In this document: one piece after another, positions 1-9,113 of the stretch
Layout of the letters: each line of letters begins with the position of its first letter
Position numbering within the stretch: position 1 is the first letter of the stretch
Assembly (NCBI GenBank): GCA_905339215.1
Contig: CAJPFN010000017.1
Location: 55,997-119,996, forward strand
Origin: Rhizobiaceae bacterium
GTDB lineage: Bacteria; Pseudomonadota; Alphaproteobacteria; Rhizobiales; Rhizobiaceae
Reading direction: 5' to 3'
DNA length: 64,000 nucleotides
Translations under genes and position numbers: made by a program
Notes under the pieces: generated by a model
Told to the model about the DNA's origin: nothing
Seen by the model: only the letters and a program-made list of their open reading frames with translations
The model's database searches: none

Positions 1-884
<884 letters not shown>

Positions 885-921
885 AGCGCGGGCCACGCAT
901 GGCCAACGGAGTGGGAGCAAC

Positions 922-1509
922 ATGCCGATCACCCTGCTTGACGGAATCCTCGTCGGCTTCACCCTTGTCTCGGCGATGCTGGCCATGGTCCGCGGTTTCT
1001 CCCGCGAGATTCTCTCAGTCGCATCCTGGGTGGCGGCGGCAGCGGCAGCCTATTTCTTCTACCCGGCCGTCCTGCCCTACGTGCAACCCTATCTCGACCA
1101 CCAGCAGCTCGCGGTGATCGCCGCGGCCGGCGTGGTCTTTGTCATCGCGTTGATCATCGTCACCGTCATCACGATGAAGATCGCGGATTTCATCATCGAC
1201 AGCCGGGTCGGTGCGCTCGACCGCACGCTGGGCTTCCTCTACGGCGCCGCGCGCGGCATCCTGGTCGTCGCCGTCGGACTGCTGTTCTTCAACTGGCTGG
1301 TCGGCGCTAACCCGCCGGCGTGGATCTCCGAAGCGAAGTCGCGGCCGCTCCTCGAGAACATCGGCGCGCGCATCCAGGCGCTGCTGCCCGACGACCCGGA
1401 GAACTCGATCCTCAAGCGGTTGTCCCCCGGCGGAGAGGATCCTGCCACCGAAGGCGGAGCCGAGCAGGGCGGTGAAGCGGCGCCCGAGGGCGAAGCGAAC
1501 GGCAACTGA
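922..1509 (+). CDS. cvpA: CvpA family membrane protein
   Basis: This 195-residue protein has about four hydrophobic helices (roughly residues 5-22, 30-48, 62-82 and 105-125) followed by an acidic, Glu/Gly/Ala-rich tail of about 55 residues. The N-terminal LDGILVGFTLVSAMLAMVRG and the conserved basic RGFSREILS stretch fit the CvpA/colicin V production family. CvpA is an inner-membrane protein linked to envelope homeostasis; its biochemical role is poorly defined. The ATG at 922 is preceded by GGAG with good spacing and the longer upstream frame overlaps radA, so this start is preferred. It lies between radA and purF; cvpA-purF adjacency is widespread in proteobacteria. Confidence 0.88.
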   Translation: MPITLLDGILVGFTLVSAMLAMVRGFSREILSVASWVAAAAAAYFFYPAVLPYVQPYLDHQQLAVIAAAGVVFVIALIIVTVITMKIADFIIDSRVGALDRTLGFLYGAARGILVVAVGLLFFNWLVGANPPAWISEAKSRPLLENIGARIQALLPDDPENSILKRLSPGGEDPATEGGAEQGGEAAPEGEANGN

Positions 1510-1574
1510 GCGGATATGGCGCGCGGTGAGGACGCGTCCTATATAGCGGCTATCCAGTGAAAGGCAGCGAGTCC

Positions 1575-3050
1575 ATGGCGGACGCAATCGCAACGAGCAG
1601 CCATTCGGCCGAGGCCGATGATCATTTCCACGACGAGTGCGGGGTGTTCGGCATCTTCGGCCGGCAGGACGCCGCGGCGATCGTTACGCTCGGCCTCCAC
1701 GCCCTCCAGCATCGCGGACAGGAGGCAGCGGGCATCGTCTCCTATGACGGCACCCAGTTCCACGTCGAGCGCCATGTCGGCCTGATCGGCGACACCTTCA
1801 CCAAGCAATCGGTGATCGACCGGCTGAAGGGCACGCGCGCCATCGGCCACACGCGCTACGCCACAACGGGCGGTTCGGGCCTTCGCAACGTCCAGCCCCT
1901 CTTCGCCGAACTCGCCGAGGGCGGGCTGGCGATCGCCCACAACGGCAACATCACCAACGCCATGACGGTGCAGCGTGCACTGCAGAAGCAGGGCGCGATC
2001 TTCTCGTCTACTTCCGACACCGAGACGATCCTGCATCTCGTCGCGACGAGCAAGGAACGCGACATCAACTCGCGCTTCATCGAGGCGATCCGCCAGCTCG
2101 AAGGCGCGTTCTCCCTGGTCGCCCTGACTTCGAAGAAGATGATCGGCTGCCGCGATCCTCTGGGCATCCGGCCGCTGGTGCTGGGCGACCTCGACGGGTC
2201 ATGGATCCTTGCCTCGGAGACGTGCGCCCTCGACATCATCGGCGCCCGCTTCGTCCGCGATCTGAAACCCGGCGAGATGGTCATCGTCACCGCCAAGGGC
2301 ATCGAGAGCGTGTTCCCCTTCGAGGCCGCTCCCTCGCGTTTCTGCATCTTCGAATATGTCTACTTTGCCCGGCCGGATTCCTCGGTCGAAGGACGCAACG
2401 TCTACGACGTACGCAAGAAGATCGGCGCTGAGCTCGCCGTCGAGAGCCCCGTCGACGCCGACATCGTGGTTCCGGTCCCCGATTCGGGGACGCCGGCGGC
2501 GATCGGTTTCAGCCAGGCAGCCGGCATTCCCTTCGAACTCGGCATCATCCGCAACCACTATGTCGGCCGCACCTTCATCCAACCGGGCGATTCGATTCGC
2601 CACATGGGCGTGAAGCTGAAGCACAACGCCAACCGACGCATGATCGAGGGCAAGCGCGTGGTGCTGGTCGACGATTCCATCGTGCGCGGCACGACCAGCC
2701 AGAAGATCGTGCAGATGGTGCGCGACGCTGGCGCGCGCGAGGTGCACATGCGCATCGCCTCGCCGCCGACGCGCTCTTCCTGCTTCTACGGCGTCGACAC
2801 GCCGGAGAAGGCAAAGCTGCTCGCCTCGCGCATGTCCATTGCCGAGATGGCAGAGTTCATACGCGTCGATTCGCTCGGATTCCTGTCGATCGACGGGCTA
2901 TATCGCGCTGTGGGGGAAGCAGGACGCGACAACGCTGCACCGCAGTTCTGCGACGCCTGCTTCTCCACGGAATACCCGACGCGGCTTACCGACATTGACG
3001 GCGCAGACAACGTTCGCACCCTGTCGCTGCTGGCGACCGGAGGACAATAG
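1575..3050 (+). CDS. purF: Amidophosphoribosyltransferase
   Basis: PurF makes 5-phosphoribosylamine from PRPP and glutamine, the committed step of purine synthesis. The 491-residue protein starts with a 21-residue propeptide ahead of Cys22 in DECGVFGIFG, the residue that becomes the N-terminal nucleophile of the glutaminase domain after cleavage. HRGQEAAGI and HNGNITNA belong to the same domain, and the C-terminal half has the PRPP loop VVLVDDSIVRGTTS. The ATG at 1575 follows AAGGCAGCGAG and is preferred to the in-frame GTG at 1557. A CTATAT hexamer at 1539-1544 could be a -10, but no good -35 was found. The stop lies 4 bases from the convergent gdx stop. Confidence 0.97.
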   Translation: MADAIATSSHSAEADDHFHDECGVFGIFGRQDAAAIVTLGLHALQHRGQEAAGIVSYDGTQFHVERHVGLIGDTFTKQSVIDRLKGTRAIGHTRYATTGGSGLRNVQPLFAELAEGGLAIAHNGNITNAMTVQRALQKQGAIFSSTSDTETILHLVATSKERDINSRFIEAIRQLEGAFSLVALTSKKMIGCRDPLGIRPLVLGDLDGSWILASETCALDIIGARFVRDLKPGEMVIVTAKGIESVFPFEAAPSRFCIFEYVYFARPDSSVEGRNVYDVRKKIGAELAVESPVDADIVVPVPDSGTPAAIGFSQAAGIPFELGIIRNHYVGRTFIQPGDSIRHMGVKLKHNANRRMIEGKRVVLVDDSIVRGTTSQKIVQMVRDAGAREVHMRIASPPTRSSCFYGVDTPEKAKLLASRMSIAEMAEFIRVDSLGFLSIDGLYRAVGEAGRDNAAPQFCDACFSTEYPTRLTDIDGADNVRTLSLLATGGQ

Positions 3051-3054
3051 CCCC

Positions 3055-3372
3055 TCAGGGCGTGACGAGCTTCAGGCCGACGATGCCAGCCACGATCAGG
3101 CCGATACAGGCGAGGCGCACGATGTCGGCGGATTCGGCGAAGAGGAAGATGCCGAGAATGACCGTGCCGATCGTGCCGATACCGGTCCATACCGCATAGG
3201 CCGTGCCCAGGGGCAGGTTCTTCAGCGCCAAGCCGAGAAGCAGAAGGCTGATGACCATCGCCACGATCGTGGCGACGCTCGGCCAAAACTTCGTGAATCC
3301 GGCGCTGTATTTCAGGCCGATCGCCCAGCCGACCTCGAACAGGCCGGCCGCGAACAACGTCAGCCACGCCAT
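3055..3372 (-). CDS. gdx: SMR-family guanidinium exporter (Gdx/SugE type)
   Basis: This 105-residue, four-helix small multidrug resistance protein resembles the SugE/Gdx branch rather than EmrE: it has the essential Glu13 in the AGLFEVGWAIGLKY context and the GTAYAVWTGIGTIGT signature near residues 56-70. Family members run as dual-topology dimers that swap guanidinium for protons in the inner membrane. The start is set by GGAGGT six bases or so before the ATG at 3372; an upstream in-frame extension lacks a ribosome binding site. A hairpin with an ACGA loop lies in the leader (3427-3442) and suggests guanidine control. A quaternary-ammonium exporter is the alternative function. Confidence 0.9.
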   Translation of the reverse strand: MAWLTLFAAGLFEVGWAIGLKYSAGFTKFWPSVATIVAMVISLLLLGLALKNLPLGTAYAVWTGIGTIGTVILGIFLFAESADIVRLACIGLIVAGIVGLKLVTP

Positions 3373-3426
3373 AGCTACCTCCATCGAAGGCGATGAGGCC
3401 GCCCCCATCATGATTTGCCGGGAGTT

Positions 3427-3442
3427 GCAGGGTCGTCCCTGC
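3427..3442 (-). promoter_or_regulatory. Guanidine-II (mini-ykkC)-like hairpin in the gdx leader
   Basis: Read on the minus strand this is GCAGGG-ACGA-CCCTGC, a perfect 6-bp stem closed by ACGA. ACGR tetraloops are the ligand-binding hallmark of guanidine-II riboswitch hairpins, which are associated with SugE/Gdx genes. The hairpin ends 54 bases before the gdx ATG, and the bases just 3' of it (AACTCC) could pair with part of the GGAGGT ribosome binding site. Canonical members have two such hairpins; only one ACGR hairpin was found, so this is a partial match. Confidence 0.5.
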
Positions 3443-3559
3443 GCGTCAGTCATAGCCCCGACAAGGTGAGCGGACAATGCCGAGCCGGCGGGTTCCGTTG
3501 GCAGCGAATCCGTACTATCGGAGCGCGACCACGCGCCACGAAGCACAAGGCCAAGTACG

Positions 3560-4306
3560 ATGACCCCTGCCCCCGACCTTTCCGGCCGCATCGCCCTCGT
3601 CACCGGAGCCTCGCGCGGCATCGGCTACTTCCTTGCCAGGGGACTCGCCGCGGCCGGCGCCCATGTGATCGCCGTGGCACGGACCGTTGGTGGGCTCGAG
3701 GAACTCGACGACGAGATCAAGGCGGCCGGTGGCGAAGCGACCCTGGTGCCGCTCGACCTTACCGACATGGCCGGGATCGACCGCCTCGGCGGTGCGATCC
3801 ACGAGCGCTGGGGAAAGCTCGACATCATGGTGGCGAACGCCGCGATCCTCGGAGTCATCGCCCCCATCGGCCATGTCGAGGCGAAGGTCTTCGACAAGGT
3901 GATGGCGGTCAACGTCACCGCGACCTGGCGCTTGATCCGCTCGGTCGATCCGTTGTTGCGCCTTTCAGATGCCGGCCGGGCGATCATCATGTCGTCGAGC
4001 TCGGCGCATTCGGCGCGGGCCTTCTGGGCTCCTTACGCGGCATCGAAGGCTGCCGTCGAGGCGCTCGCGCGCTCGTGGGCGGACGAGACACGTAACTTCG
4101 CCCTGCGCGTCAACTGCGTCGACCCAGGTGCGACGCGAACCGCGATGCGGGCGCAGGCCGTACCCGGCGAGGATCCCTCGACCCTGCCGCATCCGAGCGA
4201 GGTCGCCGCGCGCATCGTCAGGCTCGCCGATCCGGCGCTGACGCAGACCGGCATGATCTACCAGGCGCAGAAGGATCGCTGGGTGTCGCACCAGATGCCG
4301 GCCTGA
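3560..4306 (+). CDS. SDR family NAD(P)-dependent oxidoreductase
   Basis: A classical short-chain dehydrogenase/reductase of 248 residues. The Rossmann cofactor motif TGASRGIG is at residues 15-22, the NAG-like motif appears as NAAIL, a serine-rich strand (IIMSSSSAHSA) supplies the catalytic Ser, and YAASK (Tyr159, Lys163) completes the active site. The closing PGATRT stretch is typical of the cofactor lid. The substrate cannot be told from sequence. An Arg in TGASRGIG often goes with NADPH use. The gene stands alone, divergent from gdx and 124 bases before a DMT permease gene; no pathway is implied by its neighbours. Confidence 0.9.
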   Translation: MTPAPDLSGRIALVTGASRGIGYFLARGLAAAGAHVIAVARTVGGLEELDDEIKAAGGEATLVPLDLTDMAGIDRLGGAIHERWGKLDIMVANAAILGVIAPIGHVEAKVFDKVMAVNVTATWRLIRSVDPLLRLSDAGRAIIMSSSSAHSARAFWAPYAASKAAVEALARSWADETRNFALRVNCVDPGATRTAMRAQAVPGEDPSTLPHPSEVAARIVRLADPALTQTGMIYQAQKDRWVSHQMPA

Positions 4307-4430
4307 AGCGCCTGCCCGGATCTGTCTGCCTGCGCCAACGCATTCCGGTCGGGTGGGATTGGCGCGCACGCCGCTTTGGACGGAAGTACACGCAGGACGG
4401 CTCCGCAGAAGCTGTCCTTCAGGAGCCGCC

Positions 4431-5318
4431 ATGTCAGCGATAATCTCCTCCCGGGAGCGCGTCTTCGCCGGCATCCTTCTCACCAGCCTCTCCTACTTCC
4501 TCTTCACCGTGCACGATGCAGCGGTGAAGCTGCTCGTGGCGACGATCCCGGTCTGGCAGGTGCTGTTTTTCCGCAGCCTGACCATCCTCGCCGGCTGCGC
4601 TTTGTTTGGCGGGCCGGGGCTGTTCCGGGATGCGATCCGCTCGCCCATCGTCAGGCCGATGTTCCTGCGCCCGTTCCTGATCCTCGGCGCGTGGCTCTGC
4701 TACTACAGCGCGGCGCGCAGCCTGCAACTCGCCGAACTGACGACGATCTACTATGCCGCACCGATCATCGTCACAGTTCTGTCGGTGATCGTTCTCAAGG
4801 AGTTCGTGCCGTGGACGCGCTGGGTGGCAGTGTTCGGCGGTTTCGCCGGCGTATTCATTGCCTGCGATCCGGCCAAGCTCGGCTTCTCCTTGCCGGTCGT
4901 TCTGGTACTTGCCGCCGCCTTCATGTGGGGCACGTCGATCATCCTGTTGCGCAAGATCGCGATGCAGGAGAAGACGATCGTGCAGATGATCCTCAACAAC
5001 GGCTTCTTCCTCGCCACCGCCGGCGTGCCGCTGGTGTGGCTTTGGCAGACGCCGGACATCTCGCAGTCCCTCCTACTCCTTGGCGCTGGCACGCTTGCCG
5101 GCCTCGCCCAGTTCGCGCTCTTCGAGGGCATGCGCCGGGCCGAGGCATCCGTCATCGCGCCGTTCGAGTACACCGCTCTCGTCTGGGCCTTTGTACTCGG
5201 CTACCTGATCTGGACCGATGTGCCGCGGCTGGAGGTGTTCGTCGGCGCCAGCCTTATCATGACGGCGGGCCTCCTCGTTGTCGCCACGGAACACCGGCGC
5301 GGGCGGGTGTCGGAATGA
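4431..5318 (+). CDS. DMT (EamA) family permease
   Basis: The 295-residue protein has ten predicted membrane helices arranged as two EamA repeats, typical of drug/metabolite transporters that export amino acids or small metabolites. The paired short loops and the YYAAPIIVTVLSV helix match the S-adenosylmethionine/riboflavin-type DMT group, but the substrate is not deducible. AGGAG at 4421-4425 supports the ATG at 4431 over the longer in-frame ORF starting at 4353. Transcription probably ends at the intrinsic terminator at 5427-5456, about 110 bases past the stop, which is shared with a candidate small RNA. Confidence 0.88.
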   Translation: MSAIISSRERVFAGILLTSLSYFLFTVHDAAVKLLVATIPVWQVLFFRSLTILAGCALFGGPGLFRDAIRSPIVRPMFLRPFLILGAWLCYYSAARSLQLAELTTIYYAAPIIVTVLSVIVLKEFVPWTRWVAVFGGFAGVFIACDPAKLGFSLPVVLVLAAAFMWGTSIILLRKIAMQEKTIVQMILNNGFFLATAGVPLVWLWQTPDISQSLLLLGAGTLAGLAQFALFEGMRRAEASVIAPFEYTALVWAFVLGYLIWTDVPRLEVFVGASLIMTAGLLVVATEHRRGRVSE

Positions 5319-5343
5319 CCCTTTAGAAAAATGGCGTACGTCG

Positions 5344-5368
5344 GGAACCATTGCAGGCTACTACCGTT
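5344..5368 (+). promoter_or_regulatory. EcfG-type (general stress response) promoter
   Basis: GGAAC at 5344-5348 and CGTT at 5365-5368 are separated by exactly 16 bases, matching the GGAAC-N16/17-CGTT consensus of EcfG/SigT promoters of the alphaproteobacterial general stress response. A start near 5375 would fall just before the C-rich hairpin that precedes the terminator. The next gene's reading frame opens only after that terminator, so the promoter most simply drives a short RNA. Confidence 0.6.
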
Positions 5369-5374
5369 TTCAGG

Positions 5375-5456
5375 GCGGACGGGCTGTCCCCCACCCCCCT
5401 TACCCCCAGGCCCGTTCCCTCACTCCGGCCGGCCCGAATGGGCCGGCCTTCTTTTT
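5375..5456 (+). ncRNA. Candidate stress-induced small RNA with C-rich loop (GsrN-like)
   Basis: About 82 nt between the EcfG-type promoter and the intrinsic terminator. A 10-bp stem with two single-base bulges (5377-5386 pairing with 5407-5418) presents a 20-nt loop at 5387-5406 made mostly of C runs (CCCCC, CCCCCC, CCCC). Such loops can pair with G-rich ribosome binding sites. The design, a sigma-T/EcfG promoter, C-rich loop and Rho-independent terminator, matches Caulobacter GsrN, an sRNA acting on katG and other mRNAs. Primary-sequence homology to GsrN was not tested; a long 3' UTR of the DMT gene is the alternative. Confidence 0.5.
5427..5456 (+). terminator. Rho-independent terminator
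   Basis: A perfect 9-bp stem GGCCGGCCC / GGGCCGGCC (5427-5435 and 5440-5448) with a GAAT loop is followed by TTCTTTTTT (5449-5457). It is one of the clearest intrinsic terminators in the window and serves the DMT gene and/or the small RNA. Confidence 0.9.
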
Positions 5457-5490
5457 TCTGACCCGTCGAGTCTCCGGGAAGGATCAGCGG

Positions 5491-5511
5491 CGTTTCGAAG
5501 ACGCCGAAACG
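5491..5511. repeat. Short inverted repeat upstream of the AI-2E-family gene
   Basis: CGTTTCG (5491-5497) and CGAAACG (5505-5511) form a perfect 7-bp inverted repeat with a 7-base spacer, nested with CGGCGT/ACGCCG. It lies between the terminator and the next gene and could be an operator. No regulator is assigned and chance occurrence in GC-rich DNA is possible. Confidence 0.3.
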
Positions 5512-5622
5512 GTTCACCGGCCGCACATCGCGGCTTGGCAGGCCGGGCCGCACGAGGCATTGTCTCGTGGCGACCGCCGCGGACGGCGTTCGCCGTGTGC
5601 GGAGGACCGCTTGGCCGTCAGG

Positions 5623-6747
5623 ATGCCGAAAGAGGAGGTGGTCCGCACGGGCATCGTCATGGCCTTCGCGGTCCTCGGCCTCTATGCCTGTTATCTTCTC
5701 GCGCTGCCGTTCCTCGGTCCGCTCACCTGGGCGGTGGTGCTGAGCATACTGATCGTTCCCGTCCATCGCCGGCTGGAAGACCGGCTGCGCTATCCGTCGG
5801 TCGCGGCTATGATCTCGACCATCGCCGCCGCGGGGGTGGTGGCCGTACCAGTCCTCTTCGTCGCCCAGCAGCTGATCGGCGAAGCCGCCAACGCGGCGGT
5901 CTTCATCGAGAACACGCTGCGCTCATCGGCGTGGCGCGAGGCGATTGACGATTCCCCCCGCCTTTCGGCGATCGCCACCTGGATCGAGGAACGTCTCGAC
6001 CTTGCCGGCGCCGCCGCCAGCCTTGCAGCCTGGCTCACCGGCCGCAGCACGAGTTTCCTGCGCGCGTCGGCAACGCAGCTCCTTGGATTCGTGCTGACGT
6101 TCTATTTCCTGTTCTTCCTCCTCCGCGACCGGGCCGCCATCCTCCGACTGATCGGAACACTTTCGCCCATGACCCCGGCGGAAACGGAGGTCCTCGGCAA
6201 CCGTTTCGCCGAGACCGTCGACGCCACCATCTTCGGCGTCATCATCATCGCCTTGATCCAGGGGACCCTCGGCGGACTGATGTTCTGGTGGCTCGGCCTT
6301 CCGCTGCCGATTGTCTGGGGCCTGGTCATGGGCCTCCTGGCAATCGTGCCGGTACTCGGCGCCTTCGTCGTCTGGATCCCCGCGTCGCTATTCCTCGCGC
6401 TTGACGGCTCGTGGGGCAAGGCGATCATCCTTTCCGCATGGGGCGGGCTGATCGTCGCCAGCATCGACAACCTCCTATACCCGATGCTGGTCGGCAACCG
6501 GCTGAAACTGCATGCCATTCCTGCTCTCGTCGGGGCGATCGGCGGCATTCTGCTGTTCGGCGCCTCCGGCCTCGTCCTCGGTCCGGCCGCTATCGTCCTG
6601 ACCTGGGCTCTCGTCGACATCCTGAAGTCGCGATACGTCCGGCCCGCACGTCCGGGGGATCCGGCGGCCACCGTTCCTGCCGCGGACGGACATAACGCGG
6701 AACTCGGCGCAGATCCAGGTGAGGTCAGCCGTTCCCGCTATAGTTAG
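5623..6747 (+). CDS. AI-2E family transporter
   Basis: This membrane protein of about 374 residues has seven to eight hydrophobic segments in the pattern of the AI-2E exporter family (YdiK/TqsA/PerM-like): an N-terminal pair of helices, a soluble stretch around residues 90-140, and a C-terminal bundle with GLPLPIVWGLVMGLLAIVPVLG. Family members are linked to autoinducer-2 or cation/proton export, and the substrate here is unknown. ATG 5623 is used; an in-frame TTG at 5611, five bases after GGAGGA, would add four residues and has the better ribosome binding site. The frame upstream to 5278 runs through the terminator and is not coding. Confidence 0.87.
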   Translation: MPKEEVVRTGIVMAFAVLGLYACYLLALPFLGPLTWAVVLSILIVPVHRRLEDRLRYPSVAAMISTIAAAGVVAVPVLFVAQQLIGEAANAAVFIENTLRSSAWREAIDDSPRLSAIATWIEERLDLAGAAASLAAWLTGRSTSFLRASATQLLGFVLTFYFLFFLLRDRAAILRLIGTLSPMTPAETEVLGNRFAETVDATIFGVIIIALIQGTLGGLMFWWLGLPLPIVWGLVMGLLAIVPVLGAFVVWIPASLFLALDGSWGKAIILSAWGGLIVASIDNLLYPMLVGNRLKLHAIPALVGAIGGILLFGASGLVLGPAAIVLTWALVDILKSRYVRPARPGDPAATVPAADGHNAELGADPGEVSRSRYS

Positions 6748-6779
6748 GCGCGGCGCGCTGCCGCGCGGCAGTCGTGTCA

Positions 6780-6807
6780 TTGACCTTCGCGCGACTTCCG
6801 CTACCCT
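6780..6807 (+). promoter_or_regulatory. Possible sigma-70 promoter for the acyltransferase/ligase gene
   Basis: TTGACC at 6780-6785 and TACCCT at 6802-6807 are 16 bases apart, about 55 bases before the ATG at 6863. The -35 is good and the -10 weak, so this is only a candidate. Confidence 0.3.
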
Positions 6808-6862
6808 TCGACGAAACAGCGGTCCGCAAGAAGCCGCGTCGGCAAGGAGACTGGAGGCGAAA

Positions 6863-9091
6863 ATGATCCTGCCAGCCGTTCTGCTTTTCGGCCTCGTCCT
6901 GGCCGCAATCCTCATTCTTGCGGCGACCGAGATGGTCCGCCTCGGCCTTGGTTTCCGCCAGGCGCTGCTCTTCCTGCCGCTCAGGATCGCCTACCGGATC
7001 ACGGGAGAGGGAATCCGCGCGGCGAGAAAGGCGCCGGCGCCGGTCATCTATGTCGTCGTCCACCAGTCGCGCATCGATCCGGCCTTGATGCTGTCGTTGC
7101 TGCCCTCCGACACGCTCCACATCCTCGACCCCGTTTCGGCGCGGGCGGGCTGGCTCGAGCCCTGGCGGGAACTCGCCCGTTCGATCGCCTTCAACGCCGA
7201 GCACGTCTTCGTCAGCCGCAGGCTCGTGCGGCACCTCAAGGGCAAGGGACGGCTCGCCGTCTACATCCCCGATGCCGTCGAGCCGGACACACGCGCTTTC
7301 CGCCTCTATCGCGCCGTCGCACGCATCGCTCTCCAAGCCGGCGCCAGCATCGTTCCCGTGTTCGTCGGCGGTGCCCGCAATCTGCGTTCCTCGGTGACGC
7401 CCGCCGAACTTGCCCCCCGCCGGTTGCTGCCGCGCCTCACCGTCGTCGCACTCGAGGCGATGCCGATGGCGGCGCTGCTCGACCGCTCGGGTTTGCCGAC
7501 CACGGCATCGAACGCGCTATTCGACCGTGTCGCCGAGGTCCGTGTCGCCGCCGGCGGCATGTCGCGGACGCCGTTCCAGGCCTTGCGCGACGCCGTCGAC
7601 GTGTTCGGCGGCGATCATCCCGCGCTTGAGGACGTCCTGTCGGGGACGATGACCTACCGCCGCCTCCTGACCGGCGCGCGCATCCTCGGCCATCGGCTGG
7701 CTTCTGCCACGGCACCGGGAGAGTCGGTCGGCGTCATGCTCCCCAACGCCAATGCGGTCGCCGTCACAGTCGCCGGCCTGTTCTCCGGATCACGCGTCGC
7801 CGCCATGATCAACTACACGGCGGGCGAAGCCAACGTCACGGCCGCGGTACGCACCGCTGTGATCCGAACCGTCGTCTCCTCGCGCGCCTTTGTCGAGAAG
7901 GCCGGCCTGGCCGACATCGTTGCCGCCGCCGAGCGCGGCGGCGCCAGGCTGATCTGGCTGGAGGACGTGCAGAAGGGGCTCACGACCTGGGAAAAGATCG
8001 CCGGCGCACTCATGCGCAACCGGCCGATTGCGCGCCAGGACCCTGAACTACCGGCCGTCATCCTGTTCACGTCCGGCTCGGAGGGAACGCCGAAGGCGGT
8101 CGTACTCGCCGGCCGCAACCTCGTGGCCAATGCCATGCAGATCCAGGCGAGGATCGGTTTCTCACGGCAGGACAAGCTCTTCAACGTCCTGCCGGTGTTC
8201 CATTCCTTCGGCCTTACCGGCGGCACGATCCTGCCGCTGCTGACGGGGGCGCGGCTGTTCCTCTATCCTTCGCCGCTGCACTACAAACTGATCCCGGAGA
8301 CCGCGGGCAAAGCGAGGCCGACCATCCTGTTCGGCACCGACACCTTCCTCGGCGGCTATGCGCGCGGCGCCAAGGACTCCGACTTCGCCAGCCTGCGCCT
8401 GGTCGTCGCAGGGGCGGAGCCCGTGCGGGCCGACACGCGCCGTGTCTGGCGCGAGCGTTTCGGCGCCGAGATCGTCGAGGGCTACGGGCTGACCGAGGCG
8501 GCTCCGGTCGTGGCTGTCAATTCCGCCACGCACGGGCGCGAAGGATCCGTCGGGCGACTGCTGCCCGGCCTGCGCATGCGGCTCGAACCCGTCGAAGGCA
8601 TCGCCGAAGGCGGGCGGTTGTGGATTTCCGGGCCGAACATCATGCTCGGCTACATCACGGCCGAAAGGCCGGGCGAGATTCAGCAGCCGTCTAACGGCTG
8701 GCACGACACCGGCGACATCGTCTCCGTCGATCGCGAAGGCTTCATCTTCGTCCGCGGGCGGGCAAAGCGGTTCGCCAAGATCGCAGGCGAGATGGTGTCG
8801 CTGGGCGCGGTCGAGATGCTGGTCGCTGCCCTCTGGCCAGAGGACCACCACGCCGCGGTGACGCTGCCGGACGAACGCCGCGGCGAACGGATCGTACTGG
8901 TGACAACGGCCTCCGAGGCGGACGCCGTGGCGTTGAAGCGCCACGGCCGCCAACTGGGCGCCAGCGAGCTGATGATCCCCCAGGACATCGTCCTGGTCGA
9001 AGAAATCCCGTTGCTGGGCACGGGAAAGACCGACTACGCGTCGGCACGCGCCATCGCTGTGGAACGACTCGGCCGCGACGCGGCTGCTTGA
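6863..9091 (+). CDS. aas: Bifunctional acyltransferase / acyl-ACP synthetase (Aas-like)
   Basis: The 742-residue protein joins a hydrophobic N-terminus, a PlsC-type acyltransferase domain with the HX4D motif HQSRID near residue 67, and an AMP-binding acyl-activating domain with TSGSEGTPK near residue 404 and GYGLTEAAPV further on. This is the layout of Escherichia coli Aas (719 residues), which re-acylates lysophospholipids with ACP-activated fatty acid at the inner membrane. GGAGG at 6853-6857 sets the start. The gene converges on pssA-psd, so three membrane-phospholipid genes sit together. Exact acyl donor and acceptor are inferred from the family. Confidence 0.85.
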   Translation: MILPAVLLFGLVLAAILILAATEMVRLGLGFRQALLFLPLRIAYRITGEGIRAARKAPAPVIYVVVHQSRIDPALMLSLLPSDTLHILDPVSARAGWLEPWRELARSIAFNAEHVFVSRRLVRHLKGKGRLAVYIPDAVEPDTRAFRLYRAVARIALQAGASIVPVFVGGARNLRSSVTPAELAPRRLLPRLTVVALEAMPMAALLDRSGLPTTASNALFDRVAEVRVAAGGMSRTPFQALRDAVDVFGGDHPALEDVLSGTMTYRRLLTGARILGHRLASATAPGESVGVMLPNANAVAVTVAGLFSGSRVAAMINYTAGEANVTAAVRTAVIRTVVSSRAFVEKAGLADIVAAAERGGARLIWLEDVQKGLTTWEKIAGALMRNRPIARQDPELPAVILFTSGSEGTPKAVVLAGRNLVANAMQIQARIGFSRQDKLFNVLPVFHSFGLTGGTILPLLTGARLFLYPSPLHYKLIPETAGKARPTILFGTDTFLGGYARGAKDSDFASLRLVVAGAEPVRADTRRVWRERFGAEIVEGYGLTEAAPVVAVNSATHGREGSVGRLLPGLRMRLEPVEGIAEGGRLWISGPNIMLGYITAERPGEIQQPSNGWHDTGDIVSVDREGFIFVRGRAKRFAKIAGEMVSLGAVEMLVAALWPEDHHAAVTLPDERRGERIVLVTTASEADAVALKRHGRQLGASELMIPQDIVLVEEIPLLGTGKTDYASARAIAVERLGRDAAA

Positions 9092-9113
9092 GCGACCCCG
9101 CAGGATACGGCTT

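Noticed and set aside
3443..3559. A second ACGR hairpin to complete a canonical guanidine-II riboswitch
   Set aside because: ACGG and ACGC strings occur, but none sits in a loop closed by a stem of more than three base pairs.
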